A stretch of DNA of 11,630 nucleotides from an uncultured Enorma sp. (GTDB lineage Bacteria > Actinomycetota > Coriobacteriia > Coriobacteriales > Coriobacteriaceae): the NCBI GenBank assembly GCA_905210055.1, contig CAJLVH010000047.1:1-11630 (forward strand). The letters are read 5' to 3'. The position numbers were made by a program, and so were the translations under genes. Under the pieces are notes generated by a model. The model did not search any database. It was not told the DNA's origin and worked only from the letters and a program-made list of their open reading frames with translations. Of this stretch, positions 1 through 5,900 are shown in pieces. Positions within the stretch are counted from its first letter, which is position 1. Every line of letters starts with the position of its first letter.

Positions 1-13
1 CGCCTCGGCCTGG

Positions 14-856
14 ATGGTTGCGACCACCGCCGCGTCGCGCCCTGTAGACGATGCTCTCGCTAGCGCGCTCTACATGTTCTACCAGGGACGACAGACGTTT
101 ATCACAGGCATCACCACCACGATCGCGCAAGCGGTGTTCGGCACCATCCTCGCGTTCTTCCTTGCACTTCTGCTTGCGTTCTGCCGTATCCAGACCATCG
201 ATCGATCGGATAACGACTTCGTGCGGTTCTGGAAGGTGCTGGGCGTGGATTTTGCCAAGGTTTACAGTGCCGTGGTGCGCGGCACGCCCATGATGGTGCA
301 AGCGGGCATCATCTTTTTCGGTGGTATCGCCTTGCTGCGCGGTACCGGCCTCACGACCTCCGAGGTCAACGTGGTGTGGTCGCCTTTCATCGCGGGCTTT
401 GTAACCATCACGCTCAACTCGACCGCCTACATGATGGAGGTGCTGCGCGGCGGCATCGAATCGGTGGATTCGGGGCAGATGGAGGCGGCGCGCTCGCTGG
501 GACTCTCTCAATGGCAGGCCATGCGTAAGGTGGTGTTCCCCCAGGGCATCAAGTATGCGATTCCCGGTCTTTCGAACGAGCTCGTCGTGAACATCAAGGA
601 CTCGTCGGTGCTTTCGGTAATTGGCACGTTCGACCTCATGTTCGCCACGAATTCCATCGCCGGCATCTACTACCAGCAACTGCAGGCGAATATGATCGCT
701 GCGGTGGCGTATCTTGTGCTGACCATGATCGCGACGAAGCTGCTCACCAAGTTCTCCGAGCGCCTGAGCGCGCAGACGGGGCCGGTTGTGGTGATGTCCG
801 ATTCCACCGTGCAGGCAGAAATGCTCAGGGCGAGCCACGACCGAGGGGATGTGTAG
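14..856 (+). CDS. Polar amino acid ABC transporter permease (HisM/GlnP family), start uncertain
   Basis: This is the membrane subunit of an ABC importer that moves a polar amino acid into the cell. A strong first span lies at about residues 35-57, and further hydrophobic stretches lie near 95-110, 120-145, 198-215 and 228-245. Family hallmarks are visible: RGTPMMVQ at 89-96, the EAA loop (EAARSLGLSQWQAMRKVV, about 157-174) that contacts the ATPase, and KDSSVLSVIG at 195-204. The reading frame is open to the left edge (four more codons, no stop) and no ribosome binding site is visible before the ATG at 14. The true start may therefore lie outside the window, and a fusion to an upstream solute-binding domain cannot be excluded. 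The ATPase gene follows after 3 bases, so the two are co-transcribed. The exact substrate cannot be read from the sequence. The call is firm at family level. Confidence 0.9.
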   Translation: MVATTAASRPVDDALASALYMFYQGRQTFITGITTTIAQAVFGTILAFFLALLLAFCRIQTIDRSDNDFVRFWKVLGVDFAKVYSAVVRGTPMMVQAGIIFFGGIALLRGTGLTTSEVNVVWSPFIAGFVTITLNSTAYMMEVLRGGIESVDSGQMEAARSLGLSQWQAMRKVVFPQGIKYAIPGLSNELVVNIKDSSVLSVIGTFDLMFATNSIAGIYYQQLQANMIAAVAYLVLTMIATKLLTKFSERLSAQTGPVVVMSDSTVQAEMLRASHDRGDV

Positions 857-859
857 CTC

Positions 860-1609
860 ATGGATACGCAACAACAGCCCATGGTGCGCATCGAAGGGTT
901 GCGCAAGTCGTTCGGCAGCCTCGAGGTGCTGCGCGACATCAACCTGGACGTCATGCCCGGTCAGGTTGTGACGATCATCGGTCCTTCGGGCTCGGGCAAA
1001 TCGACGCTTCTGCGCTGCATCAACCTGCTCGAAACGCCCGATGCCGGCCATGTATGGTTCCACGGCGCGGACCTCGCTGCAGACCATGTGAACGTGAACG
1101 CCCTGCGCGAGAAGATTGGCATGGTGTTTCAGGGATTCAACCTCTTTAACAATAAGAACGTGCTCGATAACTGCACGCTTGCCCCCGTCATGCTCAAGAA
1201 GATGCGCAAGGACGAGGCGGAGCGCGTCGCTATGGAGCATTTGGAATCTGTGGGCATGGCAGGCTTCGCGCGCGCCGCGGTGAGCACGCTTTCCGGCGGT
1301 CAGAAGCAGCGCGTGGCGATCGCTCGGGCGCTCTGCATGAACCCCGACCTTATGCTTTTCGACGAGCCCACGAGCGCCCTCGACCCGGAAATCGTGGGCG
1401 AGGTGCTCGAGGTCATGCGCCGGCTTGCGACGGGCGGTATGACGATGGTGGTCGTGACGCACGAGATGTCGTTCGCGAAGAACGTGTCCGACGAGGTGCT
1501 CTTCATGGATCAGGGTGTCATCGCGGAACGGGGCACGCCCGAGCAGATCTTCACGGCGCCCCGCGAAGCGCGCACCCGCGAATTTTTGGCGCGCTATCTG
1601 GACGACTAA
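860..1609 (+). CDS. Polar amino acid ABC transporter ATP-binding protein (GlnQ/HisP family)
   Basis: This is the cytoplasmic ATPase that powers the amino acid importer formed with the preceding permease. All nucleotide-binding motifs are present: Walker A GPSGSGKST (41-49), Q-loop Gln91, the signature LSGGQ (144-148) followed by KQRVAIARAL, Walker B LMLFDEP (164-170), the D-loop SALD (172-175) and the switch His201 in VVVTHEMSFA. Its length of 249 residues is normal for the family. The ATG at 860 has GAGGGG about 11 bases upstream, inside the end of the permease gene, and only 3 bases separate the two genes, so translational coupling is likely. No binding-protein gene follows; it would have to lie upstream of the window or elsewhere. 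The specific amino acid is not determined by the sequence. Confidence 0.96.
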   Translation: MDTQQQPMVRIEGLRKSFGSLEVLRDINLDVMPGQVVTIIGPSGSGKSTLLRCINLLETPDAGHVWFHGADLAADHVNVNALREKIGMVFQGFNLFNNKNVLDNCTLAPVMLKKMRKDEAERVAMEHLESVGMAGFARAAVSTLSGGQKQRVAIARALCMNPDLMLFDEPTSALDPEIVGEVLEVMRRLATGGMTMVVVTHEMSFAKNVSDEVLFMDQGVIAERGTPEQIFTAPREARTREFLARYLDD

Positions 1610-1644
1610 TGGGTTGATTGGGGACGTGTTCGTTCCAACCCATT
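1608..1644. repeat. Hairpin at the end of the ABC transporter operon
   Basis: Arms aatgggtt (1608-1615) and aacccatt (1637-1644) are perfectly complementary. Inside them gggac (1621-1625) can pair with gttcc (1632-1636) with one G-T pair, leaving a six-base loop. The stem begins on the last two bases of the ATPase stop codon. No T-run follows, so it is not a classical intrinsic terminator. It may protect the 3' end of the mRNA or be part of the repeat relic that follows. Confidence 0.55.
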
Positions 1645-1660
1645 GTCCGGGCCCGGAAGA

Positions 1661-1693
1661 TGTCCCAAAATGCACCTGTCCCTTTTTGGGACA
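1661..1693. repeat. REP-like inverted repeat (tgtcccaaaa / ttttgggaca)
   Basis: A perfect 10-base inverted repeat (1661-1670 with 1684-1693) encloses a 13-base loop. The loop holds a second copy of tgtccc (1677-1682), which can instead pair with gggaca (1688-1693) around a five-T loop, so two alternative folds exist. Repeated gggaca/tgtccc units with a 'ggtgca' core, here read on the opposite strand as tgcacc, resemble the extragenic repeats that accompany REP-associated (RAYT, IS200-like) transposases in many bacteria. That link is from memory and inference. No transposase gene is present in the window. Confidence 0.45.
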
Positions 1694-1715
1694 GAACGAG
1701 ATGCCTGGCGCATCG

Positions 1716-1743
1716 TCGAGACCGTCTTGGTAAGTGGTCTCGA
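1716..1743. repeat. Perfect 8-base inverted repeat
   Basis: Arms tcgagacc (1716-1723) and ggtctcga (1736-1743) are perfectly complementary around a 12-base loop. It lies 22 bases to the right of the gggaca hairpin and outside any gene. There is no T-run on either side, so a terminator role is unlikely. Confidence 0.4.
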
Positions 1744-1868
1744 ACTCACCTGCGTACCAATGGTCAGCAACGTCACGGCGATCCTGTGCGGTGGTGGTGG
1801 GAAAAGAAATGGTTCGGATGAGCATTGGGGTCTGAACATGCTGTGTGTGAGAAATAAACAGAAAGAGC

Positions 1869-1906
1869 GAGAGGCCTGAGCTCTTTGATGGGAGCGCGGG
1901 CCTCTC
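1869..1906 (-). terminator. Intrinsic terminator of the leftward lipoprotein gene
   Basis: Perfect arms gagaggcc (1869-1876) and ggcctctc (1899-1906) enclose a second small stem, gctc (1880-1883) with gagc (1892-1895). Read on the minus strand the stem is followed by gctctttctgtttattt, a T-rich tail. It starts 59 bases past the lipoprotein stop codon. On the plus strand the trailing sequence is not T-rich, so it mainly serves the minus-strand gene, though it may also block read-through from the ABC operon. Confidence 0.65.
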
Positions 1907-1965
1907 AGTATGGTTGTCTTGAGCACTAACTTTATCGAGTGCCGTCCAAAAAGATTATCCTGACG

Positions 1966-3366
1966 CTACTCGTTGGACTCCCCGTTGGATTCCACTATGG
2001 GCGCTTCGTCACTGGCGTAATCCGCCGTTCCCGTGACGAACTTTGCTTCAGCGTTGACGTCACCAGTAGCCGGCCGATTATGCCAGGGATTGCTATTGCC
2101 GGTCTGGGTGAAGTCGTAGGGGAACTCGCGCGCGGTCATGTTCTTGAGATCAAGCAAGTTAATCTCAGAAGAATTTCCGGAAGAAAGCAGATAGCATTCA
2201 CCGCCTTGGGGAGACGTGGCTTTCTCCGACCAGAACACGTCTTCAGCAATCAACTCGCCATCGATGGTGTATAGGTCGTAGTCAGGGTTGCCGCTGTCCA
2301 CCAGCTTGAAGGTCTGCCCGTCCAGGCTCGTAAATCCTATGATGCCCGTTTCTTCGGGATTCTCCAGCTCGACGGACCACTCGCCGGCAATGTAATCGTA
2401 CAGCCCGATTCGCTTGTCTACTCCCTTGCGCAGCACAATGCCGATGGTTCGATCATCCGAGTTCAGCTCAAACTCGGCGGAGTCGTATTCCAGGTCTGTG
2501 GCAAGCGAGCTAGAAGTGAACAGGACGTTGCCTTCGAAATCGCGCACCACCGTTTCATGGCCGTTCTGGTAGTCATCGTAAAGATAGTGAGACCCTTTTA
2601 TCTCCACGTCACCAATTCCGTAATCTAGTCCCGTCTGCTGCGCGACGTCGTCGTCGGTGAGCAGCACGGCACCGGTGCTATCGATTATCCCGGAGCGCGT
2701 CCACCAGTGGGGCGAGGCGATGCCATACGAGGAAAGGCTGTAGAGCTCCGACGACTGGTACACGATCTGGAAATTCTCATCGATTAGGTAGTCGGCATGT
2801 TCCCGTACATCTCCCGACCTGTATTCGACCTCAAGAGCCAACGCGCCGTCCTTGAACTGAATGCGGAAATCACCGCCAGTGGAACCATCTGAGTAGCCGA
2901 GCCCCTTAATATATACAATTGTCATGTTCGGCTTTGCCAGCAGCTCGTTCAGGTTGCACAGCACGTTACCCTCGTGGTCGATGATCTGGACCACGGGCTC
3001 CAGGTCATCCCACTGCTCCCAGGATTCGTCGTAGCTGCCCTGGGTAGCCTTCACAGCCACCATGCCGTCCGCGTACGCGCCGGCATAGCTCCAGCCGTAC
3101 TTGATGTCGTCGTCGAACACAGGCTCGTCGTTCTCGAAGTAGTTGAGCGAGTACACGTTCTCGTCACTGCTTACCACCGGGTAATTGCCCGCGTTCTCAT
3201 CGATCTTCTCGACGACGGGTTCTTCCTCGACGGCTTCTACCTCTTCGGCGGGCGGTTCCGTATCGGCCTTCGGCGACGAACAAGCCGCCAAAGTCATCCC
3301 AAGCGCAACCACGACGCCAAACGCTCCGAGCTTTCGCACAAACGACAGTGAAGCTTGTTTTCTCAT
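1966..3366 (-). CDS. Secreted lipoprotein with WG-like beta repeats
   Basis: The protein has 466 residues. Its signal peptide is typical of a lipoprotein: basic N-terminus (MRKQ, with RK at 11-12), hydrophobic core, and a lipobox LAAC with the lipidated Cys at 29. An acidic Glu/Pro/Val linker (about 36-55) follows, so the domain is tethered outside the membrane. The mature part has recurring units of the form 'I-D-x-x-G-x-V-L': QIIDHEGNVL (127-136), GIIDSTGAVL (226-235), VVRDFEGNVL (273-282) and YDLYTIDGEL (363-372). It also has the 'ADGMVAV' type phrase near 99-105. This pattern is that of WG-repeat proteins, which fold as beta sheets or propellers. Their function here is unknown. The ATG at 3366 is chosen because AGGAG lies 8 bases upstream. 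A longer frame opens at 3411 but would put 15 charged residues before the signal peptide. It is monocistronic, ending at a terminator. Confidence 0.85.
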   Translation of the reverse strand: MRKQASLSFVRKLGAFGVVVALGMTLAACSSPKADTEPPAEEVEAVEEEPVVEKIDENAGNYPVVSSDENVYSLNYFENDEPVFDDDIKYGWSYAGAYADGMVAVKATQGSYDESWEQWDDLEPVVQIIDHEGNVLCNLNELLAKPNMTIVYIKGLGYSDGSTGGDFRIQFKDGALALEVEYRSGDVREHADYLIDENFQIVYQSSELYSLSSYGIASPHWWTRSGIIDSTGAVLLTDDDVAQQTGLDYGIGDVEIKGSHYLYDDYQNGHETVVRDFEGNVLFTSSSLATDLEYDSAEFELNSDDRTIGIVLRKGVDKRIGLYDYIAGEWSVELENPEETGIIGFTSLDGQTFKLVDSGNPDYDLYTIDGELIAEDVFWSEKATSPQGGECYLLSSGNSSEINLLDLKNMTAREFPYDFTQTGNSNPWHNRPATGDVNAEAKFVTGTADYASDEAPIVESNGESNE

Positions 3367-3532
3367 TCTTCTTTCTCCTGTTTTCTTACTTCGGTTGGTC
3401 ATAGTAGGCATAGACCGGGTCGCCGCCTCTGTGGGCGAGCATGAAGTTTTCGGAGGAGATCGATTAGGGTGAACGCTCTCATCATCAGCGCGAGCTTCTT
3501 TTGCAGATTTTGGCCAAGCTACCGCTAGGGTC

Positions 3533-3550
3533 GGTCTGCTAGGGCAGACC
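3533..3550. repeat. Compact perfect hairpin in the divergent intergenic region
   Basis: ggtctgc (3533-3539) and gcagacc (3544-3550) pair perfectly around tagg. A run of seven C follows the left part of the right arm on the plus strand. Neither strand offers a T-run, so this is more likely an operator or structured leader than a terminator. Confidence 0.4.
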
Positions 3551-3622
3551 CCCCCTTCTGGATATTCATTTCGAGACGAATGTCGCTGGAATTGCTTCGC
3601 ATGTGGCCTCGCTATCGCAGAG

Positions 3623-3634
3623 TTTATTTATAAT
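3623..3634. promoter_or_regulatory. AT-rich possible promoter element
   Basis: The stretch tttatttataat includes a perfect TATAAT (3629-3634) on the plus strand. Its complement also offers TATTAT/TATAAA on the minus strand. No clear -35 box is seen at 16-18 bases on either strand. It is the most AT-rich spot between the two divergent genes, so it may contain the start of one or both transcripts. Confidence 0.3.
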
Positions 3635-3672
3635 AGCACGGGTATTCGTAAAAACGCCCACGAACGGTAGCG

Positions 3673-3685
3673 TCAGGCAGCCTGA
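3673..3685. promoter_or_regulatory. Dyad-symmetric candidate operator
   Basis: TCAGGC-A-GCCTGA is a perfect dyad around a central A. It ends 35 bases before the TATAAT box of the epimerase gene, a usual place for an activator site. The regulator is unknown. Confidence 0.3.
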
Positions 3686-3720
3686 AGCCTCCTAGAGCGT
3701 AAGCAAAAAACGTCCCACCG

Positions 3721-3726
3721 TATAAT
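3721..3726 (+). promoter_or_regulatory. -10 box of the epimerase-DUF1385 operon
   Basis: A perfect TATAAT lies 32 bases before the start codon at 3759, which would leave a leader of about 25 bases including the ribosome binding site. The -35 region (about 3698-3703, cgtaag) is poor, so activation by a regulator or a weak promoter is likely. Confidence 0.5.
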
Positions 3727-3758
3727 GCAGGCAACGCGCGCGAGAGAAAGGTGCCGAC

Positions 3759-4646
3759 ATGTCCCAGGTCATGACAATTACGAACGGACACGTAACCGTT
3801 ACGATTGACTCCATGGGCGCGCAGCTCATGAGTCTCGCGCTTGCCGGCAGCGAGTATCTCTGGCAGGGAGACCCGCGCTGGTGGGCGAAGCGTGCGCCGA
3901 TTCTCTTCCCCATCGTGGGCTCGCTGCGGGGCGGCTGCGCCGTATCCACGCAGGGCGAGATTTCGCTCGGGCGCCATGGGTTCGCGCGCGATGTCGAACA
4001 CGAGGTGGTGGCGCAGGACGAATCGAGTGTGACATTCGAGATTCGCGACACGCCCCAAACGCGCGAGAAGTTCCCGTACGCCTTCCGCCTGAACATGACG
4101 TACGCGCTCACCGGCGAAGCAAGCCTTACGCAGACGTTTCGCGTCGAGAACACGGGCGACGTGACGCTGCCGTTCTCTGTGGGCGGGCATCCAGCCTTCA
4201 ACGTGCCGGCGCCGGGCACAGCGAACGAGCGCTTCGCAGATTACGAGATCGCCTTTACCGAGGCGTGGACGTGCGAGGCGCCGAAGATAGCCGAAGGCGG
4301 CCTACTTACCTACGATACGGCGGCGCTGGCGGTCGATCACTCCGACACGATGCCGCTCACCCACGAGCTCTTCGCTGACGACGCCGTGATGCTCACCGAC
4401 GTCCCCGGCGGCACGCTCACGCTGCGTAGCCGCGTGTCCGGCCATGGCGTGCGCATCGACTTCGCGGATTTCAAGTACATCGGCATCTGGTCCGCGTTGG
4501 GCGACGCTCCCTTCGTGGCGCTCGAGCCGTGGACGGGTCACGCGACGCTTACGAGCGAGGACGACGTATTCGAGCACAAGCGCGACATCACGCTGCTCGA
4601 GCCCGGCGCGGTCGACGAGCGCTCGTTTACCGTGACACTGCTCTAG
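3759..4646 (+). CDS. Aldose 1-epimerase family protein (LacX-like mutarotase)
   Basis: The product likely interconverts the alpha and beta anomers of a free or phosphorylated aldose in the cytoplasm. At 295 residues it has the length of the LacX-type branch of the galactose mutarotase superfamily. Family landmarks seen are YLWQGDP near 33-39, the APILFPIVGSL stretch (46-56), HGFAR (73-77) with His73, GGHPAFNVP (142-150) with the presumed catalytic His144, and ALEPW (254-258) with the presumed base Glu256. The ATG at 3759 has AAAGG seven bases upstream. A TATAAT box lies 32 bases upstream. The DUF1385 gene follows within 5-17 bases, so the two probably share a transcript. No sugar operon genes are adjacent, so the true sugar cannot be named. 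Confidence 0.92.
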   Translation: MSQVMTITNGHVTVTIDSMGAQLMSLALAGSEYLWQGDPRWWAKRAPILFPIVGSLRGGCAVSTQGEISLGRHGFARDVEHEVVAQDESSVTFEIRDTPQTREKFPYAFRLNMTYALTGEASLTQTFRVENTGDVTLPFSVGGHPAFNVPAPGTANERFADYEIAFTEAWTCEAPKIAEGGLLTYDTAALAVDHSDTMPLTHELFADDAVMLTDVPGGTLTLRSRVSGHGVRIDFADFKYIGIWSALGDAPFVALEPWTGHATLTSEDDVFEHKRDITLLEPGAVDERSFTVTLL

Positions 4647-4663
4647 GGTGCGTGACGGCTCGG

Positions 4664-5794
4664 ATGGTGCGGCTCGGTGAGGAGACGGGCGAGCTCTTTC
4701 AAACGCATATCGGCGGTTCGGCGGTGGTCGAAGGCGTCATGATGCGCGGTCGATGCGGCTGGGCGGTTTCGGTGCGCACCGCATCGGGCGCGCTGTACGT
4801 CGAAGAGCGCTCGCTTTCCGATGCCGACGCGCGTCCGCGCTGGCAGAAGCTGCCGCTCGTGCGCGGTTGCGTGTCGTTTGTCGAGTCGATGCGCATCTCG
4901 TACCAGGCGCTCGCGATTGCCGTTGATCACGCATATGACGGGGTGCCGCCGTCTGTGTCCTCGACCGTGCCGCCGCAGGAGGCGTCGCGTGACGAGGAGG
5001 ACGCAGCGGGTGCGCCGCAGGCGACGGAGGGCACCTTGACGGCTGCGGAGGAGGCGGCGGGCGCAGCGCCCGAAGCGCCCGAAGCGCCGCACGAGAGCCG
5101 GGCGTCTGAAGATCCGGGCATGTACCTTTCCATTGCGGTGGGCGTGCTCCTGGGCATCGCGCTCTTCGTCGCGCTGCCCGTTGCGGCGACGAATCTCATC
5201 ATGGGCGATCTTGAGGCGCACAACAGCCTGGCATGGAACCTCGTCGAGGCGGGCTTCCGGATCGCGGCGTTCGTCATCTATGTATGGGGCGTGGGACGCA
5301 TGCCGGACATGGCGCGCGTCTTCGCCTATCACGGCGCCGAGCACCAGGCGATTCACTGCTACGAGCACGGGCTCGACCTCACGCCGGAGAACTGCGCGCG
5401 CTTCTCGCGGCTCCATGTGCGCTGCGGCACGGCGTTCATCGTCATGACGGTCATCATCGCGATCGTGGTGAACGCGGTGGCACCGGTGGGTGCGCTTGCG
5501 GACGCGCTCGGCGCGACGGGGCTCGTGCGCGGGCTCATCGTGTTCGCGTCGCGGCTCGTGCTGCTGCCGGTCGTCATGGGCATCTCGTATGAGATCACCG
5601 TGCGGTGGGCGGGTAGACATCCCGATAACCCGCTTGTGCGCGTGGTGCTGTGGCCGGGGCTCCAGATGCAGCGGCTCACGACGCGCGTGCCCGATCGCGG
5701 CATGCTCGAGTGCGCCATCACGTCGCTCGTGCGCGTCCGCGCCCAGGAGGTTCGCGCCGAGCGGGCGAAGCAAGAGGTGGCGCAGGGCGCGTGA
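4664..5794 (+). CDS. DUF1385 family integral membrane protein (YqhQ-like)
   Basis: This is a membrane protein of unknown function. The 376-residue product has the DUF1385 signatures: THIGGSAVVEGVMMRG (14-29), AYHGAEHQAIHCYE (221-234), HVRCGTAF (251-258), YEITVRWAGRHPDNP (309-323) and PGLQMQRLTT (331-340). Membrane spans are likely at about 153-178, 195-212, 255-275 and 285-308. Between the N-terminal part and the first span (about 91-150) lies a long Ala/Glu/Pro-rich acidic linker that looks like a family-external insertion. The tail (358-376) is charged and helical. The start is ambiguous: the ATG at 4664 has a weak site, while an in-frame GTG at 4652 lies only 5 bases after the epimerase stop. 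In many Gram-positives this gene sits beside rpmE, prfA and prmC; here it follows a mutarotase gene and prfA is absent. Confidence 0.88.
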   Translation: MVRLGEETGELFQTHIGGSAVVEGVMMRGRCGWAVSVRTASGALYVEERSLSDADARPRWQKLPLVRGCVSFVESMRISYQALAIAVDHAYDGVPPSVSSTVPPQEASRDEEDAAGAPQATEGTLTAAEEAAGAAPEAPEAPHESRASEDPGMYLSIAVGVLLGIALFVALPVAATNLIMGDLEAHNSLAWNLVEAGFRIAAFVIYVWGVGRMPDMARVFAYHGAEHQAIHCYEHGLDLTPENCARFSRLHVRCGTAFIVMTVIIAIVVNAVAPVGALADALGATGLVRGLIVFASRLVLLPVVMGISYEITVRWAGRHPDNPLVRVVLWPGLQMQRLTTRVPDRGMLECAITSLVRVRAQEVRAERAKQEVAQGA

Positions 5795-5900
5795 AGTGTG
5801 TGAGCTGCTACGCCGCCTCGACAGCTAAGAAGTGCGAGCGCTGTTGCTGCCGTAGATGGCTGCACATGATTTTCGCATGGCCTGCCAAGGTTCAGCCGCC

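Larger units (their letters stand above)
1610..1965. other. Non-coding intergenic region rich in hairpins
   Basis: These 356 bases separate the ABC ATPase gene from the convergent lipoprotein gene. I find no convincing coding sequence on either strand; the short frames have no family resemblance. It contains four stem-loops (1608-1644, 1661-1693, 1716-1743, 1869-1906) and a 12-base perfect palindrome tccgggcccgga at 1646-1657. The right-hand hairpin is best read as the terminator of the leftward lipoprotein gene. The left part looks like a REP-like or mobile-element remnant. A small RNA is possible, but no promoter for one stands out. Confidence 0.6.
3367..3758. other. Intergenic region upstream of divergent lipoprotein and epimerase genes
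   Basis: These 392 bases hold the control regions of the leftward lipoprotein gene and the rightward epimerase gene. They contain a 7-base perfect hairpin ggtctgc/gcagacc with a four-base loop (3533-3550), a direct repeat GCTAGGG (3524-3530 and 3538-3544), a 13-base dyad tcaggc-a-gcctga (3673-3685) and two TATAAT boxes (3629-3634 and 3721-3726). Only very short frames occur. One leftward stretch ending at 3386 reads as protein-like but has no ribosome binding site and is preceded by many stops. I see no RNA gene. Confidence 0.55.

Noticed and set aside
1700..1760. Possible tRNA-like arm (ggtctcgaact)
   Set aside because: Only a T-arm-like phrase is present; no acceptor, anticodon or D-arm can be folded around it.
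1606..1926. Leftward 106-codon frame and several rightward frames in the 1610-1965 gap
   Set aside because: They have odd composition (Ser/Arg/Pro-rich), run through the hairpins and lack ribosome binding sites or family resemblance.
3386..3443. Leftward short frame ending in AHRGGDPVYAYYDQPK, possible C-terminal remnant of a gene
   Set aside because: It reads like protein but is only 18 codons from its ATG, has no ribosome binding site, and several stops lie upstream in the same frame, so no parent gene can be traced.
3469..3528. Short rightward frame starting GTG with an NALIISAS-like phrase
   Set aside because: It resembles the start of flavodoxin-like reductases only over a few residues and stops after about 20 codons; chance is the simpler explanation.
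4643..5773. Leftward 376-codon frame opposite the DUF1385 gene
   Set aside because: Its translation is dominated by Arg, His and Ala with no motif. The plus strand holds clear DUF1385 signatures.
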